From positions 186,001 to 250,000 of the forward strand of contig NZ_CP006720.1 of the NCBI RefSeq assembly GCF_000565195.1: DNA of 64,000 bases. The letters run 5' to 3'. The DNA is from Spiroplasma mirum ATCC 29335 (GTDB taxonomy: Bacteria; Bacillota_I; Bacilli_A; Mycoplasmatales; Mycoplasmataceae). The stretch's first letter is position 1; each line of letters begins with the position of its first letter. This document shows positions 11,884-20,561 of this stretch, piece by piece. Position numbers and translations under genes: made by a program. The notes under the pieces are model-generated. The model searched no databases. It was not told where the DNA came from and saw nothing but the letters and a program-made list of their open reading frames with translations.

Positions 11884-12624
11884 ATGCAAGAATATATGTA
11901 TATTTATGGAATCAATGCTGTTAAAGAAAGTTTACTTAATAAGAATATTAAAATTAAGTGTTTATATGTTAGCGAGAATAGTAAGTTAATGGCTCAAATT
12001 ATAACAATTGCTCAAAAAGAACACATTCCGGTTAAACAAGTTAGTAAACAAATCTTATCAAAATTAACAAATAGTGAAAAAACCCAAAATGTGGTGTTAG
12101 AAATTTATAAACCACAATACTATACGTTAGAAGAATTGATGATGAAAGCTAGTCAAAAACCACATCCGTTTTTGTTAATTCTTGATAAAATTTTTGACCC
12201 GCATAATTTTGGAGCAATTTTACGAACTTGTGACATGTTTGGTGTTGATGGGGTCATCATTCTGGATAAACGCCAAGTTGAGTTAAATGCAACAGTGGCG
12301 AAAACATCAGCGGGAGGATTTAACTATGTTCCGATCTGCAAAGTTAACAATTTAACAAATGCTGTTGAATACTTAAAAAAACACGGTTATTGAATTTATG
12401 CCACTAGTTTAAACGATAATGCCCAACGAGTTGACAGTTTAGAATATGATACTCCAATTGCCTTAATCTTAGGAAATGAAGGAAAGGGTGTTAGTCAAAA
12501 ATTATTACAACATTCTGATTTTAATATTTTTATTCCGACAAATGGTCATTTAGATTCCTTAAATGTATCAGTTGCCACGGGAATTTTAATTTACCAAATT
12601 AAAAGCTCCCAACAGCAACTATAA
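11884..12624 (+). CDS. rlmB: 23S rRNA (guanosine-2'-O-)-methyltransferase RlmB-type SPOUT protein
   Basis: The protein has 246 residues. An N-terminal SpoU substrate-binding domain (about 1-75, starting YIYGINAVKESL) is joined to a SPOUT catalytic domain with LDKIFDPHNFGAILRTCDMF, the knot motifs LILGNEGKGVS near residue 198 and LNVSVATGILIYQ near the C-terminus. Family members 2'-O-methylate G2251-type positions of 23S rRNA, but paralogues act on tRNA, so the exact target is inferred. An AAAGGG sequence precedes the ATG. The order rlmB - sigma-like gene - rpmG - secE - nusG matches the Bacillus neighbourhood. Confidence 0.9.
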
Positions 12625-12648
12625 AATAATAAGGAGGTATTATGAGAG

Positions 12649-13224
12649 ATGAATAAATATGAATTATTATATTTGTATCAAGATAAACATAATGAAAAAG
12701 CCCTTTTAAATTTGTATAAAATTTATTGTTAAAAATTAGAAACAAGCAAACGCCGAACTTACTATAAATATTTTAGTCTACCCGTTAAATTAGAAAATTT
12801 AGAAACAATTAAGTATTTTTCAATTATGAAAAGTGACCAGATTTATAATCTGACTTCTAAGAAAAAATTAAGTGATTTTATTGAGCAAAGATTTATTTAA
12901 AATATTCACAATTATTTGCGAAAACATTTAAATAGTAAGAATTATGTTCTTAACGGTTATTTAAAAATGTTGGGGACTACTAGTTTTGACCAAGACAGTG
13001 CAGTTAATCTTGAACAAGATTTATTAGAAGCAGAAGCGCTTATTTTAATCAAAGAATATTTGTTTACAGTCTTGTCACCTCTTGAGGAAGAGGCTTTTCT
13101 TTTTTTGAATAAGAGGATATAATATAAGAGTAATTTCACACGATACTGACAAGTTGATAATGCCCAACAACGGATCATGAAAAAAATTAGAAATTTTAGT
13201 AAAAATAATGCATCTTGGGTATAA
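12649..13224 (+). pseudogene. Decayed sigma-70-family (SigH-like) sigma factor
   Basis: A single frame of 192 codons keeps a strong Shine-Dalgarno (AAGGAGG at 12631) but holds three in-frame TAAs at 12730, 12898 and 13120. The translated remnant opens MNKYELLYLYQDKHNEKALLN and contains KHLNSKNYVLNGYLKMLG, LSPLEEEAFLFLNKR and, after the last stop, a helix (DNAQQRIMKKIRNF) that fits the recognition helix of region 4.2. The identity rests mostly on position: sigH sits between rlmB (and yacP) and rpmG-secE-nusG in Bacillus. All three stops could come from Gln CAA by one C-to-T change. Confidence 0.6.
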
Positions 13225-13242
13225 TTTTTGGTATTAATATAC

Positions 13243-13248
13243 TATAAT
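13243..13248 (+). promoter_or_regulatory. -10 element upstream of rpmG-secE-nusG
   Basis: TATAAT lies 19 bases before the rpmG ATG, immediately after the sigma pseudogene. No clear -35 box is visible. With the upstream gene dead, this promoter probably drives rpmG-secE-nusG. Confidence 0.4.
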
Positions 13249-13266
13249 TAAATATGGTGAAATAAT

Positions 13267-13416
13267 ATGCGCGAAAAAATCATATTAGTATGTTCAGAAT
13301 GTTTAAATCGAAACTATATTACTTATAAAAACAAGTTAACTCATAAGGAACGTTTTGAAATTAAAAAGTTTTGTAAAACATGTAATAAACATACAATTCA
13401 TAAGGAAACACTGTAG
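13267..13416 (+). CDS. rpmG: Ribosomal protein bL33
   Basis: This 49-residue zinc-ribbon L33 carries CSEC near the N-terminus and [13 protein letters not shown] near the C-terminus, giving the C+ (zinc-binding) form of the protein. It is a component of the 50S subunit near the E site. It lies between the sigma-factor remnant and secE, the usual neighbourhood of this L33 copy. Only nine bases separate it from the secE ATG. Confidence 0.95.
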   Translation: MREKIILVCSECLNRNYITYKNKLTHKERFEIKKFCKTCNKHTIHKETL

Positions 13417-13425
13417 GTGATAAAA

Positions 13426-13890
13426 ATGAGTAATAATAAGGATAAAAAAACACCAAAAACTCCCAAAGAACCAAAAGTTAAAGCGGAAAAATTAACAAGA
13501 GCCGAACGAAAAGAACAACGTGCCCAACTAAAAGTTGAACGTGCCGCAGCAATGTTCCAAAAACGAAAAGCAAAAGAGGCACCAATTAAAATTGGTAGTA
13601 TTAAAGAACCAGCGGGAGTGGATGAAGCACCAACAGCGGAAAAACCTAAAAAAAGTTTTTTTAGTCGTAAAGGTGAAAAAAAATATAAAGACCGTATTAA
13701 TTGAAAATTAGCTTTCCGTGAATTTCCAGTAAAAATGGCAAAAGAAGTGAGCCGAATTCGCTGAGCACGGAAGGGTAGTCTCGGGAGAAAGTTTTTAATT
13801 ACAATTCTTTTTATTATCGCATTTGCAGTATTTTTCTTCTGCTTAGATGAAATACTATCACATGTTTTAAAAGTCGCACATATTATTTAA
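13426..13890 (+). CDS. secE: Preprotein translocase subunit SecE, long N-terminal extension
   Basis: The protein has 154 residues, more than twice the usual bacterial SecE. Residues 1-90 are Lys/Ala/Glu-rich and probably disordered. The core follows: an amphipathic helix (EFPVKMAKEVSRIRW) and one membrane helix (FLITILFIIAFAVFFFCL). SecE clamps SecY in the plasma membrane. An in-frame GTG at 13417 directly follows the rpmG stop, but ATG 13426 is the better start. Trp codons in the core are TGA. Long basic SecE extensions are common in Spiroplasma relatives; their role is unknown. Confidence 0.93.
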
Positions 13891-13923
13891 AGAAAATAAA
13901 ATAATTTAAAAAGGGGTAAAAAA

Positions 13924-14547
13924 ATGAGTGAAAATAATTTAAATGTAACACAAACTAACCAACCAGAACTTGATGATATTAATAAGTATAAAGGGAAATG
14001 ATATGTAATTAATAGTTATTCAGGACATGAAGATCGTGTTCGCGATGACTTAATCCAACGGGTAGAATCTTTGAATATGAAAGATGTTATTTTTGATATT
14101 CGAGTAGTCAAAGAAATGATTCCCTCAAAAGGAAAAGGAAAAAAACCAGTTGAAAAAAACCTTTATCCAGGTTATATCTTTATTAATATGATTATGAATG
14201 ATGATGCTTGATATATTGTTCGTAATACCACTGGAGTTACCGGGTTTATTGGTTCATCAGGACGGGGAACAAAACCATTTCCACTAACAGACCAAGAAGC
14301 CCGCACAATGTTAAGTAAATCTACTTCATTTAAAGAAGCACAAACAAATAAAAAAGTTAAAAAAGTTTATGTTGCTAATTTTGAAGTTAATGATTATGTA
14401 AAAATCATTGCTGGTCCGTTTACTGATATGGAAGGACAAGTTACAAAATTAGATACAACAAAGGGAATGGCAACTGTTAATTTAGAGATGTTTGGGCGGT
14501 TAACACCAACTGAAATCCCTTTTGATCAATGTGAATCAATTAAATAG
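13924..14547 (+). CDS. nusG: Transcription termination/antitermination factor NusG
   Basis: The protein has 207 residues. The NGN domain (about 20-130: KWYVINSYSGHEDRVRDDL, then NLYPGYIFINM and VRNTTGVTGFIGSSG) contacts RNA polymerase. The KOW domain (about 155-205: NDYVKIIAGPFTDMEGQV) couples to the ribosome or Rho. It follows secE by 33 bases with an AAGGGG ribosome binding site, as in most bacteria. There is a 22-residue acidic or polar lead before the NGN domain. Confidence 0.96.
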
Positions 14548-14560
14548 TATTTAACATCAA

Positions 14561-15157
14561 ATGACAAATTTACAACAAAGAATTACTAACCCCCAGTTTT
14601 TTATTAATAATGCCATTGTCGTTGCCCAAAGATTATTAAATAAGTATTTGGTGCGGATTATTGATGGGAAAAAAATTATTGCTCGCATTGTCGAAGTTGA
14701 AGCCTATGATGGTTCAACCGATGATGCTAACCACGCTTTTAATAATAAAAGGACAGCGCGCAACGAAACCTTATTTTGAAAAGGCGGTTTTGTTCATATT
14801 TTTATTATTTATGGTATGTATTATTGTTTAAATTTTGTTTGTGACCAGGAAAATTATCCAAGTGCGGTTTTAATTCGAGCTTGTGAAATTATTAGTGATG
14901 AGCGTGACGAAGCTTTTCAACCCAACTTTAAACTCGCCAATGGTCCGGGAAAAGTTTGTCGCTATTTAAAGATTGATAAAACGAATGATGGGTTAGATTT
15001 ATTAACAAATGATGAATTATTTTTACTAGATAATGAAGACTTGCCACCAAGCGCAATTGTAACGACTCCCCGGATTAATGTTGATTATGCCACTGTTGCA
15101 AAAGATTATTTATACCGGTTTTATATTAAAAATAATCCCGCAATATCAAAGAAATAA
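14561..15157 (+). CDS. 3-methyladenine DNA glycosylase, AAG/MPG family
   Basis: The protein has 198 residues, matching the bacterial MPG (YxlJ) family. Recognisable blocks are LLNKYLVRIIDGKKIIARIVEVEAY (split here only by description), the catalytic VEAYDG with the general-base Glu, KRTARNETLFWKGG, the intercalating YGMYYCLNFVC hairpin, AVLIRACEI, and NGPGKVCRYL near residue 127. It removes alkylated purines in base-excision repair. Start ATG 14561 lies 13 bases after nusG, so it is probably co-transcribed with it. Confidence 0.9.
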
Positions 15158-15176
15158 ATAATAAAAAGGTGAAACA

Positions 15177-15747
15177 ATGAGTATAGAGAAAAATGAAATA
15201 TGAAAAGTTCATTCTGATTTTCCGCACTTGGAATTTAGTAACTTAGGGCGAATTCGGAACAGTCAAACTAAACAAATTAAAGAATTAAAAAAACCGAAAA
15301 ATACCAACTATTTTTTAATTCGCCGTCGGGTTGATAACAAAACAAAAACAAAACCACTCCACCGCATTTTAGTTGAGCTATTTATTGGCGACGTTCCCCA
15401 TAACATGACTGTTGATCATATTAATGGAAACCCCCGCGATAACCGGGTGGAAAATCTGGAAGTTGTTTCGCGCAAAGAAAACACCGTTCGGCAAATTAAA
15501 ATGTGGTCTCATCCGCACAGCTTTTATGACCGCCAGTTAATCCAAGCGCATAATGAAAAAAAAATGGTTATATAAAGATACCCTTTACAATTGAATTGAT
15601 TTATTAAAACTTCTTTATCGACAAAATATTATTTATTATCAAGTACAGTGAAGAAGTAGTAAAGAGGGAAGAATTGGTTATTTACCAAATGGTGAATTGA
15701 TTAAGCGGGTTAAATTTAAAGAAATGGAAAAATTACTTGACGATTAA
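15177..15747 (+). pseudogene. HNH homing-type endonuclease (NUMOD4-HNH), frameshifted at an A9 tract
   Basis: The first frame gives 132 residues: a NUMOD4-like start (IWKVHSDFPHLEFSNLGRIRN) and an HNH core (LHRILVELFIGDV, VDHINGNPRDNRVENLEVVS). It ends at TAA 15573-15575. Dropping one A from the A9 run at 15556-15564 instead gives EKKWLYKDTLYNWIDLL and an open frame to TAA 15745-15747, ending in a second NUMOD-like repeat (GRIGYLPNGELIKRV). Base use is clearly richer in G+C than neighbours (runs of CGC/CGG Arg codons), suggesting transfer, perhaps by phage. It has its own ribosome binding site (AAAAGGTG). The HNH core itself is intact, so some activity is possible. Confidence 0.75.
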
Positions 15748-15779
15748 TTTCCTCAAAAGATTTTAGTTTTAATGAACCA

Positions 15780-15807
15780 CCACTAATATTTAAATTAGTG
15801 GTTTTTA
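15780..15807 (+). terminator. Intrinsic terminator between the HNH gene and pncA
   Basis: CCACTAAT (15780-15787) pairs with ATTAGTGG (15794-15801), loop ATTTAA, followed by a T run. It sits between convergent genes and may serve mainly the plus strand. Confidence 0.7.
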
Positions 15808-15855
15808 TATTTAGTGCTTATTTATAAAAAAAAGGAATAATTATAATTATTTCTT

Positions 15856-16356
15856 TTAAAATTTTATGTGGTTATCAATTCCGGCACAAAGATTTAAGTC
15901 AACATAACCATGGTAACCTAATTTAATTGCATCAACTAAAGTTGCTGAAACACAAACATCAAGGGCAACTCCGACAATACAAAGTTCTGTGATATGGTTT
16001 GTTTTTAAATATTCATCTAACCTATTACTAGTATGGTCATCATCAAAGAAGCCACTGTAACTATCGGCATTTAGCTTTGTTCCTTTTAAAATAATTTTGT
16101 CAAAACTACTTTCTGATAAATTATATAATTCACTACCCTTGGTATTTTGAATACAATGGGGTGGTCAGATTTCAAATGAGCAATGATGTTCAGGGTGTCA
16201 GTCTTTAGTGGCAATGACTAAGTCATTATTATTTTTATATTTGTTAATTAATGCTAATAATGGTTTTTGCAATTTTTCACCATCTTTAACATATAATGAA
16301 CCGTTTGGATCTACAAAATCATATTGGTAATCAACAACTATTAAGGCCTTTTTCAT
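15856..16356 (-). CDS. pncA: Nicotinamidase / isochorismatase-family hydrolase
   Basis: The protein has 166 residues and the full cysteine-hydrolase triad: Asp9 (VVDYQYDF), Lys91 (ILKGTK) and Cys135 (VGVALDVCVSATLVDA). Metal ligands Asp52, His54 and His58 lie in KDWHPEHH. These features fit nicotinamidase, which makes nicotinate for NAD salvage; a related amidohydrolase role cannot be excluded. Trp in DWHP and IWPP is TGA on the coding strand. It is the only minus-strand gene in this part of the window and has an AGGAG ribosome binding site. It is somewhat shorter than typical PncA (about 180-210). Confidence 0.85.
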
Positions 16357-16408
16357 TTTTATTTACTCCTTTATTTATTAATATTATTATGATAGCATTA
16401 GAAATTGA

Positions 16409-16414
16409 TATAAT
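16409..16414 (+). promoter_or_regulatory. Extended -10 promoter of rsmG
   Basis: TGATATAAT gives a consensus extended -10 (TGn plus TATAAT), 37 bases before the rsmG ATG. AAGGAA at 16437 is the ribosome binding site. Confidence 0.55.
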
Positions 16415-16450
16415 AAATAATAAAGGAATAAATAGTAAGGAAACTGAATA

Positions 16451-17149
16451 ATGATTGAAATAATTACAAATGTCTTTCCCAATTTAATAATTACTGAGTA
16501 CCAACAAAACCAGTTAAAAATTTATTATGAATATCTAATTGCCCAAAATAAAGTAATGAATTTAACAGCCATTACAGATGAACAAGAAGTATATTATAAA
16601 CATTTTTTAGATTCGTTATTATTATTAAAACATTATCAAATTAGCGAAAACAGTAATATTTGTGATGTTGGTAGTGGAGCTGGTTTTCCGGGAATTGTGC
16701 TAAAAATTATTAATCCTAATTTTAAGTTAACTATTATTGAAGCGTTAGAAAAACGTTGCAAGTTTTTAACTAACTTAGTTGCTAAACTTAATTTAACTAA
16801 TATTACTATTATTCATGCTCGAGCTGAAGAATATAGTTACAATCATTCTGAAACATTTGATATCATTCTTTCTCGAGCAGTTGCCAACTTAGGAATGCTA
16901 TTAGAATTAACCGTGCGGTTAGCAAAAGTTGGGGGTTTGTTAATTTGTTATAAAGGTGCTAATATAAAAATAGAATTAACTGCTAGCCAGAAAACAATTG
17001 AAGTTTTAGGGTTAGAACTAATTAATTTACAATATGAAAATATTGACCACTTAGGGGAACGAAACATTTGTTTTTTTAAAAAGCGCCAACCAACTAATAA
17101 TAAATACCCACGTAATTTTAGTCAAATAAAAAAATGACCAATTGGTTAA
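16451..17149 (+). CDS. rsmG: 16S rRNA (guanine-N7-)-methyltransferase RsmG
   Basis: The protein has 232 residues. It contains the RsmG N-terminal helix (YYEYLIAQNKVMNLTAITDE), the SAM-binding loop VGSGAGFPGIVLKI near residue 76 and IIEALEKRCKFL just after it. The enzyme methylates G527 of 16S rRNA using S-adenosylmethionine. It is followed by parA and parB, as near many Firmicute origins, but mnmG lies 7 kb away here rather than adjacent. The stop is set by reading through TGA 17135 to TAA 17147-17149. Confidence 0.95.
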
Positions 17150-17213
17150 AGTGTTATATAATATAATTGGATATTTTATTATTAAATTAGATAGAAAAGA
17201 GGATAGGAATTAT

Positions 17214-17984
17214 ATGGGAAAAATCATTGCGGTTACTAATCAAAAGGGTGGAGTTGGCAAAACAACAACTTCGATTAATTTAGCAGCCGGGCTGGCGTTA
17301 CATGGTAAAAAAATACTTTTAATTGATATTGATCCCCAGGGGAATTCTACAACGGGGATTGGTACCAATAAAGATGATATTTCAGAAAGTATGTATGATG
17401 TTTTAATTGGTCAAGTACCATTGAAAAATATTATTATTCCAAATATTATTCCCAATGTTGATTTAGCTCCAGCGACAATTTCCTTAGCAGGAGCGGATAT
17501 TTATTTAATGGAGCAATCAGAAGATAGTCAAAGTTTATTATTAGACCGTATTAAACCAGTGCGCGATAACTATGATTTTATTTTAATTGATTGTCCACCA
17601 TCATTAGGATTAATTAATCGGAATGCCTTAGGTTGTGCTGACTCAGTCTTGATTCCTATCCAAGCTGAATACTATGCGTTAGAAGGATTAGCTCAATTAT
17701 TAACTTCAATTCGGTTTGTCCAAAAAATGTTTAATAAGAATTTAACAATTGAAGGAATTGTCTTAACAATGTTTGACTCACGCACCAAACTATCCTTTGA
17801 AGTAATGAGTGAAGTTAAAAAATATTTTAATGAAAAGGTATATAAGACTTATATTCCCCGCAATATTAAAATTAGTGAATCACCATCCCATGGGTTAAGT
17901 ATTTTTGATTATGATAAGGGTGGTGCTGGTGCAATTGCTTATCGGGAATTAACAAAGGAGGTTTTAGCAAATAATGGCAACTAA
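17214..17984 (+). CDS. parA: Chromosome-partitioning ATPase ParA/Soj
   Basis: The protein has 256 residues. The deviant Walker A motif KGGVGKTTT is at residues 11-19, LLIDIDPQGNSTTG follows, and DFILIDCPPSLG carries Walker B. ParA-type ATPases bind the nucleoid and move ParB-bound origins; in Bacillus Soj also tunes DnaA. ATG 17214 is chosen because it starts exactly at the family N-terminus (MGKIIAVTNQKGG), with AGAGGATAGG upstream. The gene overlaps parB by 11 bases, so the two are coupled. Confidence 0.95.
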   Translation: MGKIIAVTNQKGGVGKTTTSINLAAGLALHGKKILLIDIDPQGNSTTGIGTNKDDISESMYDVLIGQVPLKNIIIPNIIPNVDLAPATISLAGADIYLMEQSEDSQSLLLDRIKPVRDNYDFILIDCPPSLGLINRNALGCADSVLIPIQAEYYALEGLAQLLTSIRFVQKMFNKNLTIEGIVLTMFDSRTKLSFEVMSEVKKYFNEKVYKTYIPRNIKISESPSHGLSIFDYDKGGAGAIAYRELTKEVLANNGN

Positions 17985-18864
17985 AAGCAGATTAAGTTCA
18001 AAAGGTTTAGATAAAATCTTTGGTGAAGGTATTAATGATGTAATTAAAGAAATTGAAAATAATGAAGAATTGAAAGAAACGGCCAGTGAAATTAAGTTAG
18101 AAGAAATTCTTCCCAATCCCCACCAACCCCGCAAAGTTTTTAAGGAAGAAGAATTGCAAGAGTTATCAACTTCAATTAAAAAACACGGAGTTATTCAACC
18201 AGTTATTGTTAAAAAAACAACAAATGGTTATTATTTAGTAGCGGGAGAACGTCGTACGCGTGCTGCCAAACTAGCTGGTTTAACAACAGTTCCGGCAATT
18301 GTTGTTGATTTTGATGATCAACAAATGAAAGAAGTTGCGTTAGTAGAAAACATTCAGCGCGTTGATTTAAATGCCATTGAAGAAGCGAATGCCTATAAAG
18401 AATTGTTAGATTTATTAGATATTACCCAAGAAGAATTAGCAACCCGGATTGGAAAATCACGTAGTCATATTGCAAATACGATGCGGTTATTAAATTTACC
18501 AAAAGAATTACAAGCTGATGTGTTAGAAGGAAAATTAACAATGGGGCAAGTAAAACCATTAGTAAGTTTACAAGCTGATGTTAGTGAAGTTAAAAAAATT
18601 GCACAACAAATTATTAAAGATAATATGAATGCCCGCCAAGTTGAAGAATTAGTTAAACGTTATAATAGTGGGGATAATATTAGTATTAAACTAAAACCAA
18701 TTAAAAAACTTGAACAACGAACAATTAATGAATTCTTAGAAAATAAAATTATGCGGAAATTAGGAACCAAAGTGATTATTGATAAGGATAAAATTATTAT
18801 TAATTACTTAGGAGTTAAAGATTTAAACCGCATCCTTGAAATTTTAGGATTAACAGATGAATAG
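17974..18864 (+). CDS. parB: Chromosome-partitioning protein ParB/Spo0J
   Basis: The protein has 296 residues. The N-terminal CTPase/ParB domain includes LEEILPNPHQPRKVF near residue 45 and the GERRTRAA box at 91-98, the CTP-binding arginine patch. The helix-turn-helix region (ITQEELATRIGKSRSHIANTM, about 150-170) reads parS sites. A C-terminal dimerisation domain ends the protein. I see no consensus parS site inside this window. It forms an operon with parA and precedes ychF by 15 bases. Confidence 0.95.
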   Translation: MATKSRLSSKGLDKIFGEGINDVIKEIENNEELKETASEIKLEEILPNPHQPRKVFKEEELQELSTSIKKHGVIQPVIVKKTTNGYYLVAGERRTRAAKLAGLTTVPAIVVDFDDQQMKEVALVENIQRVDLNAIEEANAYKELLDLLDITQEELATRIGKSRSHIANTMRLLNLPKELQADVLEGKLTMGQVKPLVSLQADVSEVKKIAQQIIKDNMNARQVEELVKRYNSGDNISIKLKPIKKLEQRTINEFLENKIMRKLGTKVIIDKDKIIINYLGVKDLNRILEILGLTDE

Positions 18865-18879
18865 AAAGCGAGTATTACT

Positions 18880-19980
18880 ATGCCGTTAAAAATAGGAATC
18901 GTTGGTTTACCAAATATTGGTAAATCAACATTATTTAATGCGATTACTAATTCCCAAGTTGAAGCTGCGAATTATCCGTTTGCAACAATTAACCCGAATA
19001 TAGGTGTGGTCGAAGTCCCCGATGAACGAATGCACCATTTAATTGAGATCTTTCAACCATACAAAGCAATTTATACAACCTTTAAATTTTATGATATTGC
19101 TGGTTTAATTGCTGGTGCCAGTAAGGGAGAAGGGTTAGGAAATGCTTTCTTAGCTAATATTCGTGATACCGATGCAATTTGTATGGTTGTCCGTTGCTTT
19201 AAAAACAAAGATATTACCCATGTTGAAGGAAGTATTGATCCGCTTCGTGATATTGAAATTATTAATTTAGAATTAATTATTGCGGACCAAGAACAAATTG
19301 AAAAACGGATTAATAAAATTGCAAAGCGGGCACAAACCTTAAAACAAAAAGAAGATGTTTTTGAATATGAACTTTTACAAAAATTAGACCAGCAGTTAAC
19401 AGCAAATAAATTATTAAAAGATTTAGTTTTAACTGCCGAAGAGTACAAAGCAATTAAAAATTTTAATCTGCTTACAATGAAACCTTTTATTTATGTAGCA
19501 AATATTGCTGAAACTGATTTACAAACAAAAACTAACCCGTATGTTGCAAAAGTACAACAGTATGCCCAGGATAATAATATTGAAGTTGTGACAATTTGTG
19601 CCCAAGTTGAACAAGAATTATTAACTTTAAATGATGAAGAAAAAACAATTTTTATGGAAGGCTATGGGATTCAAGAGTCAGGATTAAGTCAGTTAATTAA
19701 AAAATCTTATGCTTTGTTAGGTTTACAAACTTTCTTTACTGCTGGAAAACAAGAAGTCCGCGCCTGAACTTTTAAAAAAGGCGCAACGGCTCCTGAATGT
19801 GCCGGAATTATCCACACTGATTTTGAAAAAGGTTTTATTAAAGCAGATATTTATGCTTACCAAGATTTAATTACTTATGGCAGTGAAAAAGCAGTAAAAG
19901 AAAATGGTAAAATGCGTAGTGAAGGAAAAACTTACATTATGCAAGATGGTGATATTTGTTTCTTTAAATTTAATGTTTAG
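18880..19980 (+). CDS. ychF: Redox-regulated ATPase YchF (Obg-like)
   Basis: The protein has 366 residues. The P-loop GLPNIGKST is at 9-17. [20 protein letters not shown] is the switch region, and the nucleotide-specificity segment sits near ERD-like residues in the middle. A coiled-coil insertion ([20 protein letters not shown]) and a C-terminal TGS domain complete it. YchF family proteins bind ATP in preference to GTP and associate with ribosomes. The C-terminus lies beyond TGA 19765, read as Trp. The gene is adjacent to parB as in Bacillus (yyaF). Confidence 0.95.
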
Positions 19981-19991
19981 GAGTGGTTTTC

Positions 19992-20444
19992 ATGCGAACT
20001 GGTAATAGTTATGATTTACATAATTTAATTCCCGGGGAATTTATTAGCTTGGGGGGAGTAAAAATTCCTTGTCAATGCCAAGTCCAATCAATTTCAGATG
20101 GGGATATTTTATTACATACCATTAGTGAAGCTATTATTGGAGCGTTAGGGTTTGGTGATTTAGGAGATTGATTTGATGAGAGTAATGTTGGTTTGTCTTC
20201 CCAAATTATTCTTGCCAAAGCGCTCGACTTGTTGAAAGACCAAAATTACGAAATTGCCAATGTTGATAGCACTATCATTGTTGATAGTCCCAAACTCCAA
20301 CCCCATAAAGAAAATATTAAAGATAATTTAGTTAAATTATTAAATGTAAATCCAAGCCAAGTTAATATCAAAGCCACAACTTCTGAACAAAACTTTCCTA
20401 GTATTATTCAAGCTTATACAACAGTTTTATTAATTAAAAAATAA
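19992..20444 (+). CDS. ispF: 2-C-methyl-D-erythritol 2,4-cyclodiphosphate synthase
   Basis: The protein has 150 residues. It matches IspF from end to end: SYDLHNL gives the Asp and His metal ligands, SDGDILLH the third ligand, then EAIIGALGFGDLGDWF, IANVDSTIIVDSPKL, and IKATTSEQ with the catalytic Glu. The enzyme is the fifth step of the MEP isoprenoid pathway. One His usually preceding SDGD is Ile here (QSISDGD), and the region after TTSE (usually GFTGRGEG) reads QNFPSIIQ, so this is a divergent copy. It may be functional or in early decay. ATG 19992 lies 11 bases after ychF. Confidence 0.85.
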
Positions 20445-20470
20445 TATTAAATTTTTTTAAAAGTTTATCA

Positions 20471-20528
20471 ATTATTTCAAAATTTCTTAAAAAACTAGCA
20501 AGAGATACCTTGTTTTTTTTGAAATAAT
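20471..20528. repeat. 12-bp perfect inverted repeat upstream of a lipoprotein pseudogene
   Basis: ATTATTTCAAAA (20471-20482) and TTTTGAAATAAT (20517-20528) are exact reverse complements with a 34-base spacer containing T8. It could be the terminator of ispF or an operator for the gene at 20562. Confidence 0.5.
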
Positions 20529-20561
20529 GAATTTGTTTAGCGAAAAAGTGAGGGAAAGAAA

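Noticed and set aside
19807-19815. TTATCCACA, a DnaA box, inside ychF
   Set aside because: It is a single box within coding sequence with no cluster, no dnaA or dnaN nearby, and no AT-rich unwinding region, so an origin is not supported.
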